A stretch of DNA of 64,000 bases from Arthrobacter sp. FW305-BF8 (GCF_021789315.1 NZ_CP084561.1:62001-126000), one strand, 5' to 3'. Positions 8,408 to 16,907 are shown, numbered from the stretch's first letter. Notes: generated by a model from the letters alone, not told the origin. Made by a program: numbers and translations.

Positions 8408-8848
8408 TTAGTTCGCTTCGGCAATCTTGTAATAGATGGCTTCCAGGGCAAGGGAGTAGCCGCGCCACCCGGCTCCGGTGATGTATGTGGTGGCCGTTGA
8501 GGCGAAGATATCTGTGCGTTCCTTCCCGTCCATGGCATGCCATTGGGAGATATGCACGATGGCGAACGGCTGGAAGGTGTCCCGGACGGCATCGAGGAGC
8601 GAGTAGGAATAGGCGCTAAATCCTGCCGGATTGATGACGATCCCGCTGGTCTGTTCCTGCATCGCGTGGATCCACTCGATGAGTTCGGTTTCGCTGTTTG
8701 ACTGGAAGTGCAGGACTTCGACACCGAGCCTCGCGGCCGTTTTATCAATGTCGCTCTGAATGTCCTGAAGGGTGGTGGTTCCATACTTCTCTGGTCGACG
8801 GACCCCGAGCCTGTTGAGGTTCGGGCCGTGGATTACTGCGATTTTCAT
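8408..8848 (-). CDS. Type II dehydroquinase-like protein with altered pocket (module B)
   Basis: A 146-aa protein starting at ATG 8848, overlapping the MFS stop by ATGA; the longer frame to 9316 lies inside the transporter gene. The N-terminus KIAVIHGPNLNRLG and the RRPEKYG lid (Arg17, Tyr22), Asn73 in INPAG and His99 in VHIS match type II dehydroquinases. At the positions of the M. tuberculosis substrate-binding His81 and Arg112 it has Ala79 and Glu110, a charge reversal at the second. It resembles the module A copy more than a biosynthetic AroQ in these changes. Its neighbours are an MHS transporter, a Gfo/Idh/MocA enzyme and a divergent TIM barrel. Confidence 0.8.
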   Translation of the reverse strand: MKIAVIHGPNLNRLGVRRPEKYGTTTLQDIQSDIDKTAARLGVEVLHFQSNSETELIEWIHAMQEQTSGIVINPAGFSAYSYSLLDAVRDTFQPFAIVHISQWHAMDGKERTDIFASTATTYITGAGWRGYSLALEAIYYKIAEAN

Positions 8849-10209
8849 GCTGACCTTCCGGTTTTGGTTGAGGCGCCGAGTTTCTCCGGCCGTCCAGTGC
8901 CGCCCAGTTCCCGCAACGGGGTACGGTACGTTTCCCGCATCCCCAGGGTTGCCAAGGCGGCGACGACGCAGCAGGTGAGGGTAAGGGCGGCGGCCGGAAC
9001 CCAGCCATCGGGGGAAGCCGGCGAAATCCCGGCCGCCAGGGAGGGCATGAAGCCGGCGATAGCGAAACCGATCTGAGTGCCGATGGCTGTGCCGGAGAGG
9101 CGGACCTGTGTGGAGAACTGTTCGCCGTAGAGTGCTGGAAATACCCCGTTTTGGGCGTGGTAGACGATGCCGGACATCAGGATGCCGAACAGGAAGATCA
9201 GGGGTACTTGGCCACTGCTGACGGAGGCGAGATAGGGGAACATCAGAATGCCGCTGCCCAGGACGCCGAAGATGTAGACCTTTTTCCGCCCGATGCGGTC
9301 GGCAAGGGCAGCCCACGCCGTGATGGAAACCAAAGCCACCGCCGCGGCGGTCACGGACAGCCAGAGCATGGCGGATTTGTCGACGCCGACGGTGTTCGTG
9401 GCGAAAGACAGGGCGAACACGCCAAACACCGTGCTGACCGTCGAGACGAGTGAGCTGAGGGCGACCTTGAGCACATCTGCCCAGTTATGGCGGAAGAGTT
9501 CGGCCAGCGGCAGCTTGGCGACCGTGTTCTGCTCTTTTTCTTCGGTGAAGGCCGGGGTCTCATCAAGAGTACGGCGGATGAGGTAGCCGACGATCATGAC
9601 GACGAGTCCAAGGTAGAAGGGGATACGCCATCCCCAAGAGAGGAGCTGGTCCTGTGGCAGGGAGCTGATGGGGATCCACACGGCACTGGCCAGAATGAGC
9701 CCGGCCTGGGTACCGCTGAGCGTGAAGCTGGTGAAAAACGACCGGCGGTGCTCGGGGGCGTGCTCAAGTGTCAGCGAATTCGCGCCGGCTTGTTCACCTG
9801 AGGCAGAGAAACCCTGCAGCAGGCGCAGGGCAACGAGAAGGATCGGGGCCCAAACACCGATCTGGCCGTAGGTGGGCAGGCATCCGACGAGGAACGTCGC
9901 CGCGCCCATGAGGGTCAGCGTGAAGATCAAGATTGTCTTGCGACCGTACTTGTCACCGATGTGACCCATGAAGAACGCACCGATCGGGCGGGCAACGTAG
10001 CCGACGCCGAACGTCGCCAATGCAAGCAGCGTTCCGGTCGCTGGATCCGCGGCTGTAAAGAAGATCTTGTTGAAGACCAGTGCGGCTGCAGTGCCGTAAA
10101 TAAAGAAGTCGTAGTACTCCAGTGCGCTGCCGACAAAACTTGCCACGGCGGCGCGGCGCGGCCGGGCAGTAACATGGCCTGCCCCAGGCTCTGCGGACGT
10201 AGTCGTCAC
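8845..10209 (-). CDS. MHS-family MFS transporter (module B)
   Basis: A 454-aa, ~12-TM metabolite:H+ symporter-type permease. TM1 has GSALEYYDFFIYG, the TM2-TM3 loop has GDKYGRKT, and TM4 has RLLQGFSASGEQAG. I place the start at GTG 10209, six bases after AAGGAGG; the nearer ATG and the longer frame to 10260 fit worse. It is first in the module B operon and overlaps the aroQ-like gene by four bases. It probably imports the pathway substrate, by analogy with ShiA/KgtP relatives. Expression is probably set by the IclR-type sites upstream. Confidence 0.85.
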   Translation of the reverse strand: MTTTSAEPGAGHVTARPRRAAVASFVGSALEYYDFFIYGTAAALVFNKIFFTAADPATGTLLALATFGVGYVARPIGAFFMGHIGDKYGRKTILIFTLTLMGAATFLVGCLPTYGQIGVWAPILLVALRLLQGFSASGEQAGANSLTLEHAPEHRRSFFTSFTLSGTQAGLILASAVWIPISSLPQDQLLSWGWRIPFYLGLVVMIVGYLIRRTLDETPAFTEEKEQNTVAKLPLAELFRHNWADVLKVALSSLVSTVSTVFGVFALSFATNTVGVDKSAMLWLSVTAAAVALVSITAWAALADRIGRKKVYIFGVLGSGILMFPYLASVSSGQVPLIFLFGILMSGIVYHAQNGVFPALYGEQFSTQVRLSGTAIGTQIGFAIAGFMPSLAAGISPASPDGWVPAAALTLTCCVVAALATLGMRETYRTPLRELGGTGRPEKLGASTKTGRSA

Positions 10210-10288
10210 GTCATTCCTCCTTGAATGGTTGGACTTAGAACTGGGTTTTTCCCGTCGCATCGTGCGACACGAGTCACACTAGAGTAAG

Positions 10289-10321
10289 TGGAAGGCAATT
10301 CCAAACTGGAACGCTATTCCA
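10289..10321. promoter_or_regulatory. Two tandem IclR-type operators in a divergent promoter
   Basis: Two 15-bp inverted repeats of the form TGGAA-N5-TTCCA lie at 10289-10303 and 10307-10321, 18 bp apart start to start. They fall between the minus-strand MFS gene (start 10209) and the plus-strand TIM-barrel gene (start 10383). A/T-rich inverted repeats of this size are typical IclR sites, and an IclR gene follows at 11306. Confidence 0.75.
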
Positions 10322-10382
10322 GAAGTTTGCTAGGCTAATAGGTACCCGTACTCGGCGCGGGCATGGCCATGAAGGGACGCCC

Positions 10383-11237
10383 ATGAAAACCGCAATAGAT
10401 TCGTTCTGCTTTCACCGGTACTTCGGAGAGGTTTATCCGGAATTGGAGAGCTTTCCTGACCGCACGTGGTCCATTGACATGTTCGTTGACTTTGCCCGCG
10501 ACCTCGGCGTGCAGGGAATTTCCATTGAGCACTTCATGGTGCCGGACCTATCCGCGAAGTCACTCGATACACTCCGCCTGTCGGTTGAGGAAGCAAATCT
10601 CGAACTGGTCTGGGCCTGGGGCCATCCCAACGGGCTCTCATCCGGCCAGGATCCCGAGGCGCTGCACGATCTTGAACGGCACATCGACGTCGCGGCAGCC
10701 CTTGGCTCCTCGGTCATGCGTATCTGCGCGGGCGGGCGTCGAACCCGGATTGAGGACTGGGCGGAGCATCGCCGACTCCTTGTTCCCCTGTTGGGCGCAG
10801 CAGCCGAACGGGCAGCAGCGCGAAACGTGACTCTCGCCCTGGAGAACCACGCGGATCTCTACGGTGAGGAAATCCTCGACCTCCTGCAGGCCGTCGATAA
10901 CCCGTACCTGGGCATATGCCTGGACACCGGGAACAATCTCCGGATGCTCGAAGACGTCATGCCCGTCATCGAGGCCCTCGCCCCACACGCCAAGGCCGTT
11001 CATTTAAAGGACATCGCTGCCTACCGCGGAGATCCCAGGCATTTTGGATTCTGGCCAAGCGTTCCGCTCGGAGAAGGCCTGATCGACGTACCCCGAGCCT
11101 TGCGTGCCCTGCAGGGAGTTGGCTACGACGGCCTGCTCGCAGTCGAGATAGACTTCCTCAAACCCGGAAACGGAGACGAGACTGCGGCAGTCACGCAGAG
11201 CATCGACAGCCTGAAACTGTTCCTGGACCAACTCTAG
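10383..11237 (+). CDS. Sugar phosphate isomerase/epimerase-like TIM barrel (module B)
   Basis: A 284-aa xylose-isomerase-like TIM-barrel enzyme. Likely metal ligands are Glu in LALENHAD, Asp in CLDTGNN, His in AVHLKD and Glu in LAVEIDF. It is transcribed away from the rest of module B, sharing the operator region, and is followed by the IclR gene. It fills the same slot as the TIM barrel of module A though the two are distant. Possible roles are isomerisation, epimerisation or a dehydroshikimate-dehydratase-type reaction. The ATG follows a GAAGGG stretch. Confidence 0.8.
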   Translation: MKTAIDSFCFHRYFGEVYPELESFPDRTWSIDMFVDFARDLGVQGISIEHFMVPDLSAKSLDTLRLSVEEANLELVWAWGHPNGLSSGQDPEALHDLERHIDVAAALGSSVMRICAGGRRTRIEDWAEHRRLLVPLLGAAAERAAARNVTLALENHADLYGEEILDLLQAVDNPYLGICLDTGNNLRMLEDVMPVIEALAPHAKAVHLKDIAAYRGDPRHFGFWPSVPLGEGLIDVPRALRALQGVGYDGLLAVEIDFLKPGNGDETAAVTQSIDSLKLFLDQL

Positions 11238-11305
11238 GATGGCCACCAGCGACCCATGGAGGAAGACATGGACCCGTTCATGAACCGATCAGACCAAGGA
11301 TACAA

Positions 11306-12109
11306 ATGAGTTCTGCTCTCCTGCGGGGTTTGAAAATACTGGAACTGCTCGCCACCGAACCGGAAGGTCTGGCTCTGGGCGACATTGCGACCCGACTCCA
11401 GCTTCCCAACAGCGCAACCCACAGACTCGTCACAGAGCTCGTCGAGACCGGCTACGTCAGGCGAAGCACCAACGGCAGCGACTACGCCCTCAGCCTGAAG
11501 CAAATCTCACAGTCGCTGACATACCTGTCCAAAATTGACCTGGTGGACCAGGCGAAACCATCCATAGACCGTCTCGCCCGGCTTTCCAGAGGACTTGTCC
11601 GCCTTGCCATAGTCGACGACGGGCGCCTGATGTGGGTTCTGAAGTCCCAAGGTGCCACATCGAACATCAAATACGACCCGCCAATGCATCATGATGTCCG
11701 GCTCGCATGCGCATCCAGCGGATACGCCTGGCTCTCCCAACTCAGCGACGAAAAAGCCCTGGAAATCGTCCTTCGGCAGGGCATCCCAACTGAAGGCTTC
11801 GGACCCAACGCGCCCCGTACTGTCGAACAAGTCCTGGCACACATCCACCAGGCGCGCTCGGACGGCTACGCCACCGCCGTCGAGACGTACGAGGAAGGCA
11901 TCCGCTCGCTGGCAATGCCCATAGTAAACGCTGACATTGGCCAGGTTACCGGCGTCGTCACCATCGCCGGTCTTCTTATGCATATGACGGACGAGCATGT
12001 AGAAAAGCTCATCCCGGCGTTGCGCGAAGAAACCGAGATCCTCAGCCACGCACGGCTTGACTACGTCCCATACCTGCTGCCAACCCAGCGGCCAAAACAG
12101 CTGGCATAG
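11306..12109 (+). CDS. IclR-family transcriptional regulator (module B)
   Basis: A 267-aa regulator with an N-terminal winged helix (LLRGLKILELLATEPEGLAL, then LPNSATHRLVTELVETGYV) and a C-terminal IclR effector domain (SSGYAWLSQL, GIRSLAMPIVN). ATG 11306 is chosen because AAGGA lies five bases upstream; the longer frame from 10916 overlaps the TIM-barrel gene. IclR proteins often control aromatic and quinate-like catabolism. It probably binds the tandem TGGAA-N5-TTCCA sites and controls both arms of module B. Confidence 0.9.
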   Translation: MSSALLRGLKILELLATEPEGLALGDIATRLQLPNSATHRLVTELVETGYVRRSTNGSDYALSLKQISQSLTYLSKIDLVDQAKPSIDRLARLSRGLVRLAIVDDGRLMWVLKSQGATSNIKYDPPMHHDVRLACASSGYAWLSQLSDEKALEIVLRQGIPTEGFGPNAPRTVEQVLAHIHQARSDGYATAVETYEEGIRSLAMPIVNADIGQVTGVVTIAGLLMHMTDEHVEKLIPALREETEILSHARLDYVPYLLPTQRPKQLA

Positions 12110-12149
12110 ACACCTCCTCGCCGCGGAGCAGACTGCATGGAACTGCAAC

Positions 12150-12742
12150 GGACCCTTGCAACAGCTATCTCTGCCCCTCGGTTTACTGGACCTTCGGAGG
12201 CTATACCGCCGAGACGCTCAGGGCTGACGGGCACATCGCCGGCAACCACTCGCCACATTTCGCCCCGCTTTGGAACCCACCCTGAGTACTGGCGTCCGGG
12301 CTGCGATGACGGCGATCCTGTCCAAAGGTGGTCGCTGAAAGCCCCGTGCCTGTTGATAAGCAGGACCAGGGCCGGCGGTGCAGTTCCCGGCCGGTTCGCG
12401 GCCGCGACCGCTGCTTGGTCGGTGAAGGCCGTAGCCGCTGCACCAAAGCAAATTCGCGCCACATGCGATTTGTGCCGGCCTCCGCAATCCCGTCAACCTG
12501 ACTGGCTCGGACAAGCTCCCTTTGGTGCGGCTGTCCCGTCCACAGCTGGGGTCAATTCGGGTTATCCACCGCTGAAGTTGGGGGAGCCGTTGGGATAGCT
12601 CCCTAGCAACAGTAGCGATGGATAACCACCCAAGGATTGTCCTCAGGTGTGGGCGGTAGGGGCTAGCTTCTCCGCGGCTTGCAGATCCAGGCCGGCGCCT
12701 TTCAGACCCAGCCATGCACCATCTGTCAGGTTGGGGTGTAGG
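12150..12742 (+). repeat. Direct repeat, copy 2, with truncated M20 tail
   Basis: This copy of 411-1005 starts abruptly inside the M20 coding sequence (at GGACCCTTGC) and has lost a C in the run after CTGCC, so the gene tail is out of frame. It ends at the same TCAGGTTGGGGTGTAGG boundary as copy 1. It lies 41 bp after the IclR gene, so modules A and B are bracketed by the two copies. Confidence 0.95.
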
Positions 12743-12903
12743 GGACGGAGGTTGAACATGTAAAGGCGTTTCCGTTGATCGCGGGCGGGTACTTTCCGCC
12801 TGTGGTCGACCAGGACGACGAGCGTCTCCGAGCCAGGACCGTTGATTGCGTGGAAGTCTGAGGCCAGCGGCCAGCCCTGATGTCGCCTGGCTCTGGCCCC
12901 CGG
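12643..12903 (-). pseudogene. Possible remnant of a small gene, no start codon
   Basis: One minus-strand frame is open for 87 codons after a stop at 12904-12906. It reads with protein-like composition (SDFHAINGPG, ETLVVLVDHRRK, LTDGAWLGLKGAGLDLQAAE) and ends at 12643-12645. The last ~34 codons also exist in repeat copy 1 joined to different upstream sequence. I do not recognise the product and it has no start. Confidence 0.3.
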
Positions 12904-12998
12904 TCAAGGGGTCGATGTCTGTGGAACAACCGTTGTCTCAGAAGATCGGCAGGACTGCGCCGGTACAGGCGCGGTACGGGGACAGACCTGGCAACGAC

Positions 12999-13256
12999 TT
13001 ATCCATGCTTCTTCCCGCGGTCTTCGGGACCATCATCTGCCTGTTTATGGACTTGAGACCCGTCGCCGTCGTATACGAGGACTCTTCCTCTCCCTTCGTC
13101 CAGTTGGACCCAGAAAATATTGGCTTCGTCGTTGATCACGTCGATATATCCGGTTCTGCAACAGTCGCCAGTACGCCGGACTGAAACTCTGTCGCCTGTG
13201 TTCAAATAAACCCAGTCGCCGCTGCCGATGTGTGGAGAGGATTGGTTGGGTGGCAC
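12999..13256 (-). CDS. Small SH3-like protein, family member A
   Basis: An 85-aa protein with a GTG start and no clear ribosome site. Residues ~21-68 (GDRVSVRRTGD, GYIDVINDEANIFWVQLDEG, VYDGDG) align with proteins at 44751-45059 and 53126-53389 and with a decayed copy near 57950. Shared features are a G-x-x-V/I opening, a G-x-V/L/I-D turn, a W-[VI]-x-L-[DN] strand and a late G-D-x-V/S. The pattern of short beta strands suggests a KOW/SH3-like barrel. It lies ~260 bp from a TCAGGTTGGGGTG copy. Function unknown. Confidence 0.55.
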   Translation of the reverse strand: MPPNQSSPHIGSGDWVYLNTGDRVSVRRTGDCCRTGYIDVINDEANIFWVQLDEGRGRVLVYDGDGSQVHKQADDGPEDRGKKHG

Positions 13257-13370
13257 TCAGGGCTCCGGATAGGTGGGATGGTCGGGTGATCGGAGTCTTG
13301 CGGTCTTTCAGTGACCCCTCGAGGCGCCTGATATAGCTGCTGTCATCAGCGTGCGTGGGCCCGCAGCAGA

Positions 13371-13407
13371 GTAGTTCAGTGCCGCCGCACTGGCGGCACT
13401 GAACTAC
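13371..13407. terminator. Perfect 16-bp hairpin
   Basis: GTAGTTCAGTGCCGCC (13371-13386) and its exact complement (13392-13407) surround a 5-nt loop. It lies ~145 bp beyond the stop of the minus-strand ABC operon. There is no long T run; it probably terminates that operon. The rest of 13257-13550 shows nothing else. Confidence 0.7.
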
Positions 13408-13550
13408 TGTCGGGAATTATCCATCACGGTTGGAACAACAGAGGCCTGGACCCATGAGGGTAGTTGTCCTCCGTCCTGCCGATGCTTCTTGTGCCACTAA
13501 GGTTTCTCCAGCCGGGCTGCCCGAAGCCGGCCTCTCAGCCAAGGCGTCTA

Positions 13551-14444
13551 CTAGCCCTTTACGCCCGACTGGGTAAGGCTTTCTATGATCCACTTCTGCG
13601 CTATGACGTAGACGATCAGGGCTGGCAGGATGGCGAGAGCCGTGGCTGCCATGATGATGTTTACCTGGCCGGTGCTAAACGGGCCGCGCATAAGGACGAG
13701 GGCCAGGGGCAGGGTGGCCGAACCTTGGCTGCTGAGGAAGATAGAAGGCAGGAAGTACGCGTTCCAACTGGCGAGGAAGGTGATAACGCCTAGGGAGCTC
13801 AGTCCGTTCTTGACCAGAGGGAGCGCGACCAGCCGGTAGGTTTGCCAAGGCCCGGCGCCATCGATTTTGGCAGCTTCAATGAGCTCCTTGGGGATGGTGA
13901 GGAAGAACTGCCGCATCAGGAAGACGCCGAAGGCTCCTGTCACGTAGGGAAGGATCAGGCTCCAAGGTGAGTTGATAAGCCCTAGGTTTCTCATGATGAG
14001 AAACAGCGGAATCACCGTGACCTGGATGGGCACCATCATGGAGGCCAGCAGCATGACGAAGAGGCCGTTCTGACCAGGGAATTTCAGCCTGGCGAAGGCA
14101 TAGCCTGCCAGCGGTGCTGTGATGAGGAGCCCGAGAGTTGTGACGATTGCGATGAGTGAGCTGTTGAGCATGTTGGTCAGCAGGGGCAAGGGCCCGTTGA
14201 CCGCTTGGGCGTAGTTGTCCCACCTGAACTCAAGGGGTATCCAGCTTGGGGGTAGGTCATAGGCGTTTTCCGGCGACTTTAATGACGTGACAAACATCCA
14301 GAGGAACGGGGCGATCATGCCGATCCCGCCCAAAACCAGTACAGCCATGGCGAGGATGCGGCCCACGGGGATTGCGCGCGCAGTATCCCGTCGGGGCGCG
14401 GCTGGGACTTGCGGCTTTGTGGCGGTCACGAGTGTCCTACTCAT
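13551..14444 (-). CDS. ABC sugar transporter permease 2 (MalG/UgpE type)
   Basis: A 298-aa inner-membrane permease with about six TM segments and the EAA loop EAAKIDGAGPWQTYRLVALP facing the ATPase. ATG 14444 overlaps the expected stop of the first permease (ATGAGTAG), the usual arrangement for this pair. In the present sequence a one-base loss in the upstream gene puts both in one 611-codon frame. The substrate is probably a sugar or polyol used by the divergent operon. No ATPase gene is in the cluster, so it must share one encoded elsewhere, as MsiK-dependent actinobacterial importers do. Confidence 0.9.
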   Translation of the reverse strand: MSRTLVTATKPQVPAAPRRDTARAIPVGRILAMAVLVLGGIGMIAPFLWMFVTSLKSPENAYDLPPSWIPLEFRWDNYAQAVNGPLPLLTNMLNSSLIAIVTTLGLLITAPLAGYAFARLKFPGQNGLFVMLLASMMVPIQVTVIPLFLIMRNLGLINSPWSLILPYVTGAFGVFLMRQFFLTIPKELIEAAKIDGAGPWQTYRLVALPLVKNGLSSLGVITFLASWNAYFLPSIFLSSQGSATLPLALVLMRGPFSTGQVNIIMAATALAILPALIVYVIAQKWIIESLTQSGVKG

Positions 14445-15386
14445 AGTGAACCCACCTCTTTCGGAGTCGGAATTGAACAGCGTTACCAGGAGGATGATCA
14501 CGAACAACGTCACGGAGATCGCGGAGGCGTACCCGATTTGGAAGTCACTGAAGGCGCGCTCGGCGATATACATGACGATGCTTCGGGTGGCGTCCCCCGG
14601 ACCGCCGCCGGTCAGGACGATAATCGACTCGTAGATCTGGAACGCGCCGATGACGGTGATGGTGATATTGAAGAAGATCGCTTGGCTGATCATAGGGACG
14701 GTTACCTTGCGGAAGATTGTTATCGGCCCCGCACCGTCGATCTTTGCGGCTTCCTCGAGCTCGCGCGGCACTTCCTGCAGGGCGGCCGTGTAGATGAGCA
14801 TCGCAAACCCGATGTTCCGCCAGACATCAACGATGATCACGCTCCACCGTGCCTGAGCGTCATCCGTGAGCCAGCTCAGGGGCTGTCCTCCGAGTGCCTG
14901 GATGTAGTAGTTAACAATGCCTGTGTCGCGCTGGAAGAGTGCCTGCCAGATGAGTGCGACGTAGACCAGGGAGACGAGGGACGGGAAGAAATACACCGAC
15001 CGGAAAATGACGGTCATGGACCGTGGCATTCGCTGGTTGACGAGAACAGCGAATATCACTGCGAGTACGTTGATGAAGACCACTGCCGCGATCACGTAAA
15101 TGATGGTGTTGAAGTACACCGTCCCTAGACGGGCATCGGAGAAGAGTCGTGCATAGTTCTGAAAGCCGACGAATCTCGGAGGGGATATCACGTCGTACTT
15201 GGTGAAGCTGAAGTACAAGACGGCAGCGAGTGGCCCGAGCACAAATATTGCAAATCCCAATACGGACGGTGCCACGAACCAATAGCCGGTGATGGCTTCC
15301 CTGCGGCTCGATGGGCTTCCCTTCCGGACGGTGGTCGCGGTCCGGAAGGGAAGCCGGGAGCTCTCGGTGGAGAGAAGGTCAGCCAT
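14437..15386 (-). CDS. ABC sugar transporter permease 1 (MalF/UgpA type), frameshifted at its end
   Basis: A ~310-aa permease with ~6 TM segments and an EAA loop (EAAKIDGAGPITIFRKVTVP). The start overlaps the binding-protein stop by 8 bp. Near 14475-14478 one T appears to be missing: the neighbouring frame reads QFRLRKRWVHYE then TAG, the normal end of this family, while the frame as sequenced runs on as NSDSERGGFT into permease 2. So this is either a real in-frame fusion of the two permeases or a sequencing error. Confidence 0.85.
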
Positions 15387-16698
15387 TACCGACCGTTGCC
15401 TCTACCTCGGAATTTGCCTTCTCCAGCTCAGCTGCAGCGTCTCCGCCGGCCAGGATGCTGGCAATTGCCCTTTGGAAGGCGGGCTCAAGCGAGGTGAAGA
15501 ATGTTGGCGCGGCGACAGGCTTGGCATACTTGATCGTGTCGTACAGGTACTTGGCGTTGCGATGACGGCCGAGGAACACTTTGGAAGTTGCCGCTGTGTG
15601 CGTGGTGGGATTCGACGTGCCGAGAGTCGCCCACGACTTCTGAACATCCTGGCTTGCAAGTTCCTTGAGGAGTTCCCATGCGAGGTCCCGGTTCTTGGTG
15701 TTTTTGTAGATCGAGAATCCTGCTGCTCCGAAAACAGTCGCCTTTTCGGATTTCTTGGGCATGGGGACAATGCCAAACTTCAAATCAGGGGAGCCCTTGA
15801 TCAGGGTCGAGGAGAGATTTGCCGGCGCTGCCACCATGGCGACTTTTCCGGCGGTGAAAAGGTCGTTGGCCTCCGTCCCGGCCGGTTCCGGTGCTACGCC
15901 GTGTTCCTTAACCAGGCTTTGCAGGAACTTCATTGACTCGATGGTTTTCGGCGAGTTCAGTGTCGGCTTGGCCAGATCGTCGGAGGCGAGGGACGCCCCG
16001 TTGGAGTAGAGCCACGGGATGTAGGCAAAGGTGTAGTTTTGGAGGCCGAAGCCGTACTTCTTTTCGCCGCCTTGGCCGCTTGTCAGTTTCTTGGACGCGG
16101 CAAGGAACTCGTCCCATGTCCAGTCATCACTGGGCCGTTTGATGCCGGCCTTGGCGAACATGTCTTCGTTGTAGTACATGACCATGGCGTTCCAGTTATT
16201 GGGCACCAGGTAGGTGTCTTCACCCTTGGTGAAGCCTTTCAGCAGGTTCGGATCGATGTCGGCCATAAGGGCTTTTACGGATTCATCCTGCTTCACGTAA
16301 TTCGTGAGCGGGAGGAAGAGATCCTTGCTGAGGCCGAACTCGACGCCCTCGGTGGCGATGTTGATGATGTCAGGTGCGTCGCCGGAGGCCACGGATGTCA
16401 GGATCTTGTTGATGTAGTCACTCCAGTTCACGACCTGGGTGAAGTTGTTGGTGACCTTGACGTTGGGGTACTTCTTGTTGAAGCGTTTAATGGCCGCGTC
16501 GTAGACGGCCTCGTCACCGGGATTTCCCCAGTTCGAGATGGTCAGATTTGCCTGAACGTTCGATTCCGGGGCCTTGTAATCCCCCGTCGGGCCCTCGCTT
16601 GTCCCGCCGGCGTCTCCGCCGGCGCAACCGGCCAAGAACAGGGAGGATGCGGCTGCCAGCGCCGCCATTCGAAGTATTGCAGTTTTCTTTATTCCCAC
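15379..16698 (-). CDS. Extracellular sugar-binding lipoprotein of ABC importer
   Basis: A ~439-aa family 1 solute-binding protein. GTG 16698 follows AAGGAG by six bases and gives a signal peptide ending in the lipobox LAGC (SSLFLAGCAGG), so it is anchored outside the membrane. The mature part shows typical features such as ANLTISNWGN, DAPDIINIATEG and WNAMVMYYNEDMFAKAG. It is the first gene of the minus-strand operon and feeds the two permeases downstream. The operon faces the plus-strand metabolic operon across a shared regulatory region. Confidence 0.9.
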   Translation of the reverse strand: MGIKKTAILRMAALAAASSLFLAGCAGGDAGGTSEGPTGDYKAPESNVQANLTISNWGNPGDEAVYDAAIKRFNKKYPNVKVTNNFTQVVNWSDYINKILTSVASGDAPDIINIATEGVEFGLSKDLFLPLTNYVKQDESVKALMADIDPNLLKGFTKGEDTYLVPNNWNAMVMYYNEDMFAKAGIKRPSDDWTWDEFLAASKKLTSGQGGEKKYGFGLQNYTFAYIPWLYSNGASLASDDLAKPTLNSPKTIESMKFLQSLVKEHGVAPEPAGTEANDLFTAGKVAMVAAPANLSSTLIKGSPDLKFGIVPMPKKSEKATVFGAAGFSIYKNTKNRDLAWELLKELASQDVQKSWATLGTSNPTTHTAATSKVFLGRHRNAKYLYDTIKYAKPVAAPTFFTSLEPAFQRAIASILAGGDAAAELEKANSEVEATVGNG

Positions 16699-16851
16699 AT
16701 CGTGCTCCTTTGCATCGTGCATTGTCCGCGGTCAACGCGGATCAGTCACGTCATTGTCCGGGGATGGTGCTGGTTGTTCTGGGCATGCCTCGTGTTCCCG
16801 GCGAACTGCAGGCGAGGTGGCTCCAGACGTACATTCAGCCCGGCTGAGCCT

Positions 16852-16907
16852 GCTAAATGCATTTAGCGTCGGGAATGAGTGAAACAGCTCACGTCTCCGG
16901 TTGTCAA
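16852..16907 (-). promoter_or_regulatory. Promoter and operator of the ABC importer operon
   Basis: On the minus strand TTGACA (16902-16907) and TTCACT (16878-16883) are 18 bp apart, followed by the perfect palindrome GCTAAATGCATTTAGC at 16852-16867. A repressor bound there would block the promoter. The same site recurs beside the divergent promoter. Confidence 0.7.

Noticed and set aside
8365..8784. 140-codon N-terminal extension of the module B oxidoreductase
   Set aside because: It runs through the aroQ-like gene in another frame and lacks family similarity; the Rossmann motif follows ATG 8364 directly.
5432..8848. AroQ-like genes as ordinary shikimate biosynthesis genes
   Set aside because: They sit in transporter- and repressor-controlled catabolic operons, are duplicated, and have altered substrate residues; no other aro gene is near.
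10916..11305. N-terminal extension of the IclR frame
   Set aside because: It overlaps the TIM-barrel gene out of frame; ATG 11306 has a proper AAGGA site and gives the normal IclR start.
14445..15386. Permease fusion as an evolved design
   Set aside because: The remaining normal ending and TAG in the next frame point to one recent base loss or a sequencing error, so I annotate two genes.
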